Shown one piece after another: positions 24,131 through 34,614 of a stretch of 64,000 bases of DNA. The DNA lies in NCBI GenBank assembly GCA_004194705.1, contig SADC01001377.1:496001-560000 (forward strand). The letters run 5' to 3'. A program made the position numbers and the translations under genes. Position 1 is the stretch's first letter, and every line of letters starts with the position of its first letter. Below the pieces are notes generated by a model. It made no database searches. It saw only the letters and a program-made list of their open reading frames with translations, and had not been told where the DNA came from. The DNA comes from Ditylenchus dipsaci. Taxonomy: Eukaryota; Nematoda; Chromadorea; Rhabditida; Anguinidae.

Positions 24131-24525
24131 GGCTAAAATTCATTTACGCCCTCAAAATGCTCATTTACGCCCTCAAAATGCTCATTTACGCCCTCAAATC
24201 TATATATTGCCATTTTAGTCAACTTCTCGCTAGAACTTTTCAATATTTTTACACCAGCGCGTAGCCCTGAATCTTGGCTTTCTTATGAGCTATCAAATTT
24301 TGCTGAATGAATCTGAAAATGCAGAGGTTAGGGTTTTTGAAAGACAAATTTTCTTGAAATTCAGCAAAATTTGATAGCTTATAAGAAAGCCAAGATTCAG
24401 GCTACGCGCTGGTGTAAAAAATTGAAAAGTTCTAGCGAAAAGTTGACTAAAAATGGCAATATATAGATTTGAGGGCGTAAATGACATTTTGAGGGCGTAA
24501 ATGAGCATTTGAGGGCACTTGTGCA
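24131..24525. repeat. Fold-back repeat with three TTTACGCCCTCAAA motifs
   Basis: The left arm has CATTTACGCCCTCAAA three times (24142-24200), then CTTCTCGCTAGAACTTTTCA, then GCGTAGCCCTGAATCTTGGC. All are mirrored on the right, with the centre near 24330. A second palindrome with arms near 24526-24560 and 24685-24715 (GCACTTGTGCACTTCGGGGC type) follows directly. Confidence 0.85.
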
Positions 24526-24735
24526 CTTCGGGGCCCCTTGTTATTCTTAACTGTGAATAGTAATTTTCAAGTCTCCTAAGTAGTTTTATACGCTATAAAA
24601 GATAGAAAACTTGTTTTCAAACGTTTACCTTACTAAAAACTTAAGTTTCGAAAAAAGTTTTTATTAAAATTTGACTTTTCACAGTTAATAAAAAAGGCCC
24701 CCGAAGTGCACAAGTGCCATTTTGAGGGCGTAAAT
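24526..24735. repeat. Adjoining smaller inverted repeat
   Basis: GCACTTGTGCACTTCGGGG and TAACTGTGAATAG at the left are mirrored as CTATT...CACAGTTAA, CCCCGAAGTGCACAAG at 24677-24717. After it one more TTTTGAGGGCGTAAAT motif occurs, so it may have inserted within the larger fold-back. Confidence 0.7.
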
Positions 24736-25069
24736 CACTTATAGCCGAATTTAACTAGGTTTGGACAATGGGCATATGTCCGGGCATTTATGATGAAATT
24801 CTCGACTCTTGAATTTTCCAGCATTTCCCTCCTATATACTTTTGAGACTTGGTCTCCAAAAGGTTCAAAGGACAGTTCGTGGCAATTTTTTTTATAATGT
24901 TTTTTGGTATTTTTAATAAAAGTACCATTTTAAGCTGAAAAGTTTTATTCTGAGGCATACAAATATATAAAATGTCCTCAGAAATTTGAATAAAAAACTG
25001 AAATTTAAAATATTTGTCGGTTTCCGAATATGATTTGAACTTGGTCAGTAATTTTTCAACATAAAGTGC

Positions 25070-26215
25070 GGTGCATAATTACGACACCCCTATTTGCGAA
25101 TTTCGGGATTTTTCGAAATAATTCCTAAAATCTACTACCACCATTCGAAAAAGCGCGCTGAAAAACGGTGGTTTGCTACAGTATCGATAAGTAGCCGATA
25201 TTTTTGTAAAAATTTTTTTCAAAAATGTGAAATTCAGCGGTGCATATTTATACGACCACTTAGAACAAAGCACTATTTTGCACTAAACAGAGCACTATAA
25301 CAAAGCACTACCATCATTAACAGCTTTAGAATGTGAGCCCTGAATCTTAGCTACAATTTGATAGGTCAATCTTATTTTTTCATCATTCGGAAAAAGTATG
25401 ACCATCAACAAAAAAGTGTCGATTTCTAGTCAAAATCAAAGTAAATATAAGGAAAATGGTGTTTGACCGCATAAATACTGATTTTCTTAAAATTTTTAAT
25501 ATCATAATTTACCAGTTAATGCACTTTTTGGAAGCTTAATATTTTTCTACAAAATGACATGTCAGCTTTTTCATAAGGATTGCACAGGGCTGAGAAACGG
25601 ACGGTTTAAATTGAAAGAAGTGGAAAACCTCTACTTTGCTTTATTTGAGACATTTTCACTTCTTACAATTTTAACCGTCCGTTCTCAGCCCTGTACAATC
25701 TTATGAAAAAGCTGACATGTCATTTGTAGAAAAAATATAAGCTTCCAAAAAGTGCATTAACTGGTAAATTATGATATTAAAAATTTAAGAAAAATCAGTA
25801 TTTATGCGGTCAAACAACCATTTTCCTTAGATTTACTTTGATTTTGACTAGAAATCGACACTTTTTGTGTGATGGTCATAACTTTTTCCGGAATGATGAA
25901 AAAAATTGACCTATCAAATTGTAGCTAAGATTCAGGGCTACATTCTAAGCTGTTAATGATGGTATGCTTTGTTATAGTGCTCTGTTTAGTGCAAAATAGT
26001 GCTTTGTTCTAAGTGGTCGTATAAATATGCACCGCCGAAATTTCACATTTTTTGAAAAAATTTCTTACAAAAATATCGGCTACTTATCGATACTGTAGCA
26101 AAACCACCGTTTTTCAGCGCGCTTTTTCGAATGGTGGTAGTAGATTTTAGGAATTATTTCGAAAAGTCCCGAAATTCGCAAAATAGGGGTCGTATAATTA
26201 TGCACCGCACTTTAT
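25070..26215. repeat. 1.15-kb fold-back repeat
   Basis: Begins AAAGTGCGGTGCATAATTAC and ends with the inverted copy. Arms are about 560 bases and 90% or more alike by eye, and the centre is near 25645. The arms carry GAGCCCTGAATCTTAGCTAC, the motif shared with other fold-backs here. Open frames at 25079-25300 are palindrome shadows. Confidence 0.88.
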
Positions 26216-26229
26216 AACACTCCAACCAG

Positions 26230-29200
26230 TGCAGGGAACTCTTCCTTGGCTTGTCCTTGATATTTTTACAGCCTTTGCTATTGAAAATTTTGAAAAGTTT
26301 GAAATGTTTGTACTAGATCTGATCAGAAGACTCTCCTCTACGAAATTGGTGAAAGAAAATTTCTAAAAGATGCTAAGAGTGGACAAAAAGACACTAAAAG
26401 TCTAAAAACGAGTGTATGGACGAGTTTGGGACGAGTGCTCGTCCTTGGACTTTTGATTTACTTTTATTAACTTATTAAGTTATCTGTGTTACGTTCTCTT
26501 ACCGATTTGTAGAGTAATTTTTTGTGGACGGATCTATAAAAAATCTTTGAAGCTACACGCCATAATTCATACAAAAATCTATGAAATATCGGGGGAAGGG
26601 GAAGGCCGAGCCGATGACGAGCTCCGTGCAATGACTCCACATTGTTCATATGTCGGAAACCAAGTATTATTTGAATTTCTGTTAATTATTCAATTTGCTG
26701 AGGAAATTTATACTATGGTGCCCCAGAATAAAAAATTTTAGCTGAAAAGGGTATTTTTTTAAAGTGCGAAAAATTTCACAAAAAGTTACCACGATCTGTC
26801 TTAAGTTTCTTAAAAAGAAGTTAAAGTTAAAAAGGAGTGCCAGAAGTACTGTTAACTGTGAATGCACAGTTAACTGTGGATGTACTGTTAATTGTGGATG
26901 TACTGTTAACTGTAGTTTCCTATCCCATATCTCTAATTTCGGTTATTTTATTTTCGACGATGTTGTGAATCGCTCTTATTAAATGAAAGATCTAAAAGAC
27001 AATATTGAAAATACACCAAATTTGGTTATTTTGACATGTTTATAGATGATATTTGAAGTTTGTTTAACAACAATTGATTGATGAGAGATGTTTGGAAAAT
27101 TCCGGACATATGCCCGATAATTAAATGCTCTGGGCATAAGACAACCCTAAATTTAACTAAAAAGCGTTTTAGAGCTGGGCGGGATAGTTATCTTAGTTAA
27201 GCTCGCTAAATCTCGTTTTCGGTAAATCCTCGGATGAAGAAACCAGAAGACTCGGAGAAAAGCTTAACGAAGAAAAACTTGACGGGCGTGGCAAAATATC
27301 CAAGTCGATCTACTTCCGTCTTCTCAGTCCTATAAGATATTGTATCATGCTGTGAAAAGCAGAGTCGCGGTGTGGTTTAATTTAAAATTTAAGTATTTTT
27401 TTCACCAATACGAGGAAGTATTTCTAATCTTTTTTCAAAATACCATACTTTTTTGATCACAGTTCATAAAAGACACTAAATTGTAAAATAAGAGTGCAAA
27501 AAAGTAAACCTTTTTAATTACAACACACACTAAAATTCCTGTCTAAATAGATCAGACAACAAAACTGTAAATCATCACCACTACAAAGCAAAAGTCAATA
27601 AATTTTTGAAAATCAAACAACGAGTTAATAAAGAAAAAGAGCGAAAATAGAAAAAAGTTGGAGTAAAATCGCACTTCACTTTCGATAATGATAAAAGGAG
27701 ATGGAAATGGTTTGGCAAATTGCAGAGGAGAGTGGAACTGCAAGGTTATAGGGAGATCAATGAAATCACAAAGGGGTGATAGCACTTTACTTAAACCACT
27801 TTGTTTGTCAGCAATTGGAGCAGGTGTGGGTGTGTGTAAAGAATACTCCTGGTCCTAATTCTATTTTAGCCCAAGGACATTAAAGTAGTGACCAGTGGCT
27901 AAGCCAGTTGCTTCTTAGTCGTACTTGCTTTTATTTTAGCTAATGTTTGTGATCAACAAGAGGAAATGGATGCTAGTTAATGTGATGGAGATATGCAAGT
28001 GATCAATGGATATGCGAAAACTTGAGTAGTTCAACTGGATTTATGAGCTTGGCGCAATAGGATGCTTAGCTATAAATAGGGAAATGAAAATTTGTTTTGA
28101 ATACAGCTGGGGAAGCCTGATTCTATTAGAAGCATAATTGATGTTTCTATATTCTACAGTTTTCTTAAGAATCCCAGTAACGACATTGATTGCATAATGC
28201 TCCATGGAGAACATTTGACTTTATCAATTTTCTTGATGCCTTCTTCTCTTTCACCCGATATCTTTGTTAATTCTTGGCACATTCCAAAATAGGTACATTT
28301 TTCATCCTTTTGGTGAGGGTTTTTTATTGAATAGGCTTTAACTGAAGTGCACACTCAAAAATCTGAATTCCGTGCTTGACTTTTTAATTTTTGATGTAAT
28401 TTTTGTAAATTTTTGCAGTTGCGTGTAGCTTGAATTTTGGCTTTTTAAACAATTATCAAACTTTAGTGAATAGCTAAATAAATTTATAGATTTTTAGGTT
28501 TTAAAAAATAAAAACCATCAGGAATTCTGAAGACCATTCATAGGTAGCTCATTTGAAAACCAAGATAAGCTGCTTTACGTTAGTTAAAGCAATTTTAAAA
28601 AATGACAACAAAAATTTAAATAATAATGGCAATATAAAATTCAATGCTGAATACAGTGATTTTAGGACGAAATTCAGACTTTTGAGGGCGCGATTGAATT
28701 TTAACGTTATTGGAAAATACATGCTACTATCCTTGTCTTACAAAAAAAGACTTAAAAGAGTATAGGGCCAGATCAAGGAGCACTGTTCTTAAATTTCTTG
28801 AAAATACTAAAGACACTTTATTTTCACATTGGACTCAAAAATATTTCGTTCATACAAACAGCTCAAACACTGCCTTTTAAAATAAAATTTAAAGAGTATC
28901 AGAACAATTCTATTTACGTACTTTCAATAGTAAAATTGTTATGGAGAAACTTGTGAAAGACAGATTCAGAAGCTGGAATTTGATCGGCCATCGCAATTTT
29001 CGTGATGAATAGAGGGTACATTGTTTGGGTGGTGGTGTGCAGCTGCCTTGCATTGACAACTTGACTGTTGGTAGGAAAGAGGGAAGATTCACACATATTG
29101 AGTCATCAATGGCTTTTGTTGCCTGTTGTTCAATGCTTGCCGCAAAGTGTGAATACAGCTGTGTTAACTGTTCTTTGCTTTCTCTCTCTTTGCATTTTCA

Positions 29201-29580
29201 TTTTTCACCTACGATTTCTTTAGCATAAGGGATTAAGTGATATTTTCGTGGTGGGTGCGTTACCAAAATTTAAGCTTTTGATTTTTTTATAAACTAGATT
29301 GCAACAGGCGCCTATCAGCGCCTCCATCGCGTTTGACGTATTAATAGTTGTAAATCGATTAAAAAACGCATACAAAACTGACCCTGTGTTCTCTCTTATT
29401 AGTGCCCACTCTCAACTTTAATGGTTTGTATGTCAACGCTAAGTTAATATTTTACAAAGTTTTTTTTTGCGTTTTCTTCACTTCCGCAATCTCCTGAGCC
29501 TTAGCTGGTATCACTAAAAAATTTCTGGCTTCAACCTCAGCCAGGCTAACATTTTTCTTTATCAGATATAACTTTTATTT
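26230..29580. other. No gene recognised
   Basis: AT-rich. Only small chance open frames, apart from the 18-base tandem array at 26848. The block near 28425-28445 (GCGTGTAGCTTGAATTTTGG) is a degenerate relic of the fold-back core motif. Confidence 0.55.
26848..26914 (+). repeat. 18-bp tandem array, about 3.7 copies
   Basis: The unit is close to ACTGTTAACTGTGGATGT, with a GTTAAC palindrome in each copy. Its length is a multiple of three, so a plus-strand frame reads repeated TVNCGC, but no gene surrounds it. Confidence 0.85.
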
Positions 29581-29589
29581 GGAAGCACT

Positions 29590-30125
29590 TTTACTTATAC
29601 CGTCTCCAATCAGTAGGGCAACAACAAATTTTTTTAGAAGCGACTCAATCTCACGCATTTGTGCTTCAAAGAAAGCTCCGAAGTTGTACTTGAGGGTTCA
29701 GGAAAGATGTGTAACATAAATTTGCAAAATTAACAGCAAAGTGGGCTTGAACACAAGAATCCACCCTAAATCCAGACTAAAATCCACCCTCTCCAATTTA
29801 GACAGCAAGAAAAAAATTTTAGAAGCAATTCAAGTTTTCGGTTTTCGTGCATCAAAGAAAGCTAAGGTGTTTAACTTGAGGGTTTCGGTGAAATATGTCA
29901 ATCACATACGTTTGCTAAATTGGCAGAAAATCTGACTTGAATCTGGAAAATCCACCAAAATCCAGGCCAAAGTTCACCATTTCCAATTTGGAGAGCAAAA
30001 AAATATTTTTAGAAGCAAGTCCAATTTTTTGCTTTTGTAATGAAAAGAAAGCCAAAAAGTTGTACTTGAGCCAAAAGCTGTACTAACATGGGTTTGCTAA
30101 ACATGTCATAAAATTAAGCTTGCAC
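29590..30125. repeat. Satellite-like tandem array, three units of about 189 bp
   Basis: The landmark TTTTAGAAGC occurs near 29632, 29819 and 30010. It is each time preceded by a (C/T)TCCAAT-type block and followed by GCTTTTGT/GTGCTTC...AAAGAAAGC, then TTGAGGGTT. Units are about 70-80% alike. The open frames at 29741-29935 follow the repeat and are not a gene. Confidence 0.75.
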
Positions 30126-31423
30126 ACAAATATGGCGACCCACCCACACATGCCAAATACTACAGACCATATAGACATAATTAACACAAGAGTAAGTCAT
30201 ATGTTTATCAAAATATATATACAGGATTATGACACAAAAAACTGCAGCATTTTTGAAAATTTTCTTCAACGATCTTCTGATGGGCAATTTTTCCATTTAC
30301 AATGTCATTACAGCATGCTATTTTTCTTGTTTCGAATGCGTCATAGTATCTCCTGAGTGATGCGAATACTTTTAAAGACGGTACTAGTGAAATTCAAATG
30401 ATTATTGAGCAGACACAACTTATTGAAATTCGAGGAAAAGATATGCTTCCAAGAGAAAGCAAATCAACGATCGACTTTCCAAGTTTGCCGCTGCTTTACC
30501 ATTCTGTCACTAATGTTAAAAACGCCTTTTTAAAAACGCGTTTTCTTTCTTTCTTTTTCTTCTTTTTAACATAAACGTGAAATTTCCATCAGTTCCTCAA
30601 AGGACTCAAAAATACAAGCATCATAGGAGTTCGCTTAGTCCGCCAAAGCTGATTTATTTGTTTTTATTTGTTTTATTCATTTGCCTTTTTTAAATTTCCA
30701 ACTGCTTTTTCTCTAAACTTCACAATTTAATTTAAAAAAAAGTTCAAGCAGCCAAAAAGGTATTTGCTATAGCAAAAGTTTCAGCTTGGGGACTAAAATG
30801 AACTGCTGGAGTGCCTGTTATAGAATCAACTGGGATACCTTTTTGAGAATTGCACCTACAGGCCAACACATATATCCGATGAAATTATCTGGGGAGCACA
30901 CCCCTATTGAAGGACACAAACAAACACGCTATTAGAAATAATCTATTTCGATGACCTATGGTTTTATTTATTTATTGATCAATAGAAATACAAGTAAATA
31001 GAAAAGCTTTTTTAATTACATCAAGGTAAAAATTTTGTGAAATTTCGCTGTTGAGCGTATCCAACCGATCCAACCGAACTAGTTGCACTCTGCCAACTCG
31101 GTGCACTGGACTTGAATTGGGAGTTTCATACTTACAAGTATGAGTTGAGCTATCACAAAAGCAAAAGCTTATGCTGAAAAAAGAACTATAATAATTTTAT
31201 GCCTCGAATCATAGCATCCTCTACACCTGATTCAGGACCTTTTTCGCATTGTTTTTTTCGACCCTCTTTTCGAAAACTGCTGTTGAGCAAGTAACCCACC
31301 CTTTTCTAGTTCATATAACTGGTTAAAAAGGAGTAGTAACTTTCTCAAAAGCAGTCTTCAAAAATGGGTCGAAAAACACAATGCAACACACAATTTTGAA
31401 TGCAGGAGAGACGGATTATTAGA

Positions 31424-31916
31424 AGTTATACGGCTCTCTCCTGTTTTGTCCCAAATTGTTTCCGCCAAAAATCGTTATAGCCAAAACGTTACATTTTAAT
31501 TAATTAGTTTGCTACATATAGTTTTTCTAACTAATTTTGTAGATATTCTCATTCACAAGTTTTTGCTCAAATTGATGCTAGAGAGCAGGGCTACATTTTG
31601 AGCATGAGGCTGTAAATGACCATGTCTACAATATTTGCTGAAAACCATAAAATTTCTGGAATCCTTGACTTTTTTGAGAACTTCTGGGGATATTCAGCAA
31701 TATTGCAGACATGGTCATTTACAACCTCATGCTCAAAATATAGCCCTGCTCTCTAGCATCAATTTGAGTATTAATTTGTAAATGAGAAATATCCATGAAA
31801 TTAGTTAGAAAAGCTATATGTAGCAAACTAATTAATTAAAAATGTAACGTTTTTGGCTATAACGATTTTTGGCGGAAACAATTTGGGACGAACAGGAGAG
31901 AGCCAGTTATACGGTA
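31424..31916. repeat. Fold-back repeat
   Basis: Starts TTATACGGCTCTCTCCTG and ends with the inverted CAGGAGAGAGCCAGTTATACGG. Arms are about 235 bases with the centre near 31665. The arms hold GAGCAGGGCTACATTTTGAG, which is the shared fold-back motif. Confidence 0.82.
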
Positions 31917-32724
31917 GCACTATTAGTTATGGATCTTTTTGGTCAAAAAAATTAGATCCGGATAGCCGTTTTTTACAAATATCACGCACAAATCATTGCT
32001 GTATGTATTGTACACAGAGCAATCTGTCTCCATATCGCAGGGGTGGGATGCTGTAGCTACACTAAACGCAAATTTTGCAATTAGTCTACAAATTCTACCA
32101 CAAAAACTAACTCGAAGCTCAAAGTAGCCATGAAAATAACAGCAAATGTTAGGTTGAAAACCTCCATTTTGGGAAATGCTCAAATGTTTTGGTTAGTTTT
32201 TTAGAAAAATATTTTTTGTGGACTAATTTTTCATTGAATGGTACTTTTATATGCTGCTACTTGTGAGTATTTCAATGAAATGGTTTTTAGCTTGAAATAC
32301 CGCATGCGAACGCCATCTGTATTATGCAAATAAAGCAGTTTTTATTGGGCTGACCAACTTGGGGTTTATTTTTTGTTTAATAAATTTGCTCAAACGTATC
32401 AGTGTGTAGTGAGCTTACACAAATGAGACACACTAATCCTTAGTGTATTTCCATCCTAGCGCATCAAACTGCAAGTTTTTATGTTGAGCTGCTGGACGTA
32501 TAATATACTTTTTGCGTCTAGATTTTCCATGCAAACGGTACAAACTGTAGATTTCGTAAACATTTTTCATTATCTTATTAATTTGTTTTCACAATTTTCA
32601 TATGCATTAAAATTACGACTCTACCTGAAAATAGGTCACTTTTCTGGCTTGAAGGTTTAAGAAATTCGAGCATCGACTTACCTACGAGATAAATTTAAAC
32701 AAGGCTTTTTTACAAAAAAATTTA

Positions 32725-33305
32725 CAGGGTGTCCCAAATTTGTCCCCGGTTTTGTTTTGGCAACAACTTCGTTATCATCTAATCATTCATCAAGACTTTT
32801 CGGTGATTAGAAAAAGGACACTTTAGGCTTTTTTTTGACCTTTTTGTGGTTTTTCAATTAAGATTTCATGTTTTGCTGGCCGGTCATAATTTTTGGTAAT
32901 TTTTGTTCAGAAGGACTGCATATTTCATCGAGTAAAAAATGTGAACAGTGATCTGGTTCGCATGCATCATTCAGCATTTTGGTGTTTCTTCCTAACTCCC
33001 TTCGATATTCTCTTTAAGCTTGCATCGGAGAGCCATGCATTGCGAACCAGAAAACCTTTCACATTTTTTCACACTTTTTGCTCCACACTTTTGCTCGATA
33101 GAATATTTATTTATTGTTGAAAGGTAGAAAAAATATCTCAAATTTTTGAACGATCAGCAAAACATGAACTTTTAATTAAACACGCCAAATAAGGTAACAA
33201 ACAAAGCAAATGTGTCTTATTTCTAATAAACAAAAAAAATTATGAATGATTAAAAAAAAAAAAAGTTATGGCAAAAAAAACCAGGAAAGAATTTGAGACA
33301 CCCTG
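32725..33305. mobile_element. Mariner-like element, 581 bp, CAGGGTGTC ends
   Basis: Ends CAGGGTGTCCCAAATTTG and, inverted, AATTTGAGACACCCTG. TA stands on both sides (32723-32724 and 33306-33307). CAGGGTGTCCCA ends with TA are typical of mariner-type elements. The plus-strand open frame at 32893-33120 shows no DDE motif, so it is non-autonomous. Confidence 0.82.
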
Positions 33306-33472
33306 TATTAATTTTTAATATTTTTGGGTCAGCTTCAGTAATAAAATGTGGTAAAATACATGAATTTATAATAGTGAACAAAAATCGCGCACTATGGTGC
33401 GTGATTTTGTGAATCTTATAGAGCAAATCATTTATAATCAAGTTAACGATTTTCAATTAAAAGCTTCGTTAA

Positions 33473-33708
33473 AGGGCCATAGCCGTCTCCGACAACGGTT
33501 GTCCCGCGCCAATTTAAAAAAAAAAATCCTGATTATTAAACTTCTGTACGGATTTTTTAACTTGGTTTCTAGCACAACTATACCTAAAATTATATTTTAG
33601 CTAAAGTTTTGTTAGAAAACAAGCTAAAAATCCGTACAGAAATTCAATGCTTAGGCGAAAAATTTTAAGTTGGCGGGTTACAATCTAGAAGGCCTGGCCA
33701 TGGTCCTG
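33473..33708. mobile_element. TTAA-family fold-back, degenerate copy
   Basis: Begins AGGGCCATAGCCGTCTCC next to TTAA (33469-33472). The right end near 33690-33710 (GGCCTGGCCATGGTCCT) is degenerate. The interior contains CTTCTGTACGGATTTTT and its inverted copy, shared with the 4212-4445 element. Confidence 0.5.
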
Positions 33709-33715
33709 TAATCAA

Positions 33716-33905
33716 AAGACCATGGCTTTGCGCTCAGCGGCATGTGCAAAGTTTGAATTAGCGGGACGCAGTTATATTTCGTTTCGCATTGTACTTCTTT
33801 GGTGTTATTTCAAGCGATTCCAAAGGGCACAGGAGAGACGAAAGAGAATCGTCCCCGGCCAATTCAAATATTGAACAGGCCGTTGCGCGCAAAAAACATG
33901 GTCAT
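33716..33905. mobile_element. TTAA-family fold-back MITE, copy 3
   Basis: AAGACCATGGCTTTGCGCTC on the left and GTTGCGCGCAAAAAACATGGTCAT on the right, with TTAA at 33906-33909. The left TTAA is lost. The body is GACGAAAGAGAA and its inverted partner around a TCATTTC-like centre, as in the 44186 and 48000 copies. Confidence 0.65.
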
Positions 33906-34140
33906 TTAAAGCAGTTAGCTTATGATGGCGCACGTCTGCAATTGGAATTTTATTAGTCACATGATGAATCTGAAATATAACCCTAAATGGCAAAAAAGCT
34001 TATAAAGTCATATGCAGCAGCGTTCCTTAAAAAACAAAAGCACAGTTGTTTTTTATTTAATGACTGACAAGAGTGTCTGGCTAGCAAATATAAACAAAAC
34101 TTTTTATTTTTATTAGCATTTCAATCAGAGTTAGTCGTGA

Positions 34141-34212
34141 GGTCTTATGGTGTAATGGTTAGCACTCGAGACTCTGAATCTCGCGATCTGAGTTCGAATC
34201 TCAGTAAGACCT
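34141..34212 (+). tRNA. tRNA-Gln (anticodon CTG)
   Basis: Seven-base acceptor stem GGTCTTA pairs fully with TAAGACC, plus discriminator T. The D arm is GTG...CAC. The anticodon stem CGAGA/TCTCG closes the loop CTCTGAA, giving CTG. The T arm is CTGAG-TTCGAAT-CTCAG. Internal A box (TGGTGTAATGGTTAGCAC) and B box (AGTTCGAATCT) are intact. There is no intron and no encoded CCA, as expected for a nuclear tRNA gene. It lies 403 bases beyond the VPS15 stop codon, on the opposite strand. A TTTTTC stretch soon after (34217) could act as a weak Pol III terminator. Confidence 0.97.
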
Positions 34213-34476
34213 GTAGAATTTTTCTGGGCTATCTTTTAAATAGCATGCAAATGAGATAAAGCTCTTGATTGTTATTTTTTGCAGATTTAAAAAAATAACT
34301 AAAAATAATAAGAATAAGTAAAATAAAAATAACTAAAAATTAACCATATTCGGACAAAAAATATTATTCTGAGAACCGAGTGAATAGTAGCCAAAATTTT
34401 AAGAATTGTTCATTCTACAAGCCTAATTATGAGTGCAATTTTTAGTCTCTTTGAAAACCCTGACGAATAACTTTTT

Positions 34477-34482
34477 TTTATT
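34477..34482 (-). promoter_or_regulatory. Candidate polyadenylation signal for VPS15
   Basis: AATAAA on the minus strand, 133 bases after the VPS15 stop codon. Position is reasonable, but AT-rich sequence gives such hexamers by chance. Confidence 0.4.
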
Positions 34483-34614
34483 AAATCACTATTGTCAATG
34501 AATAATTACATGATTTTACAAACATTTCACATGAATCACCCGTAGAGAGCATCGTCCAGGCACTAACGAAAAAGTTCCATTTAATTAAGCCACAACTGCC
34601 GCAAAATGTATAAA

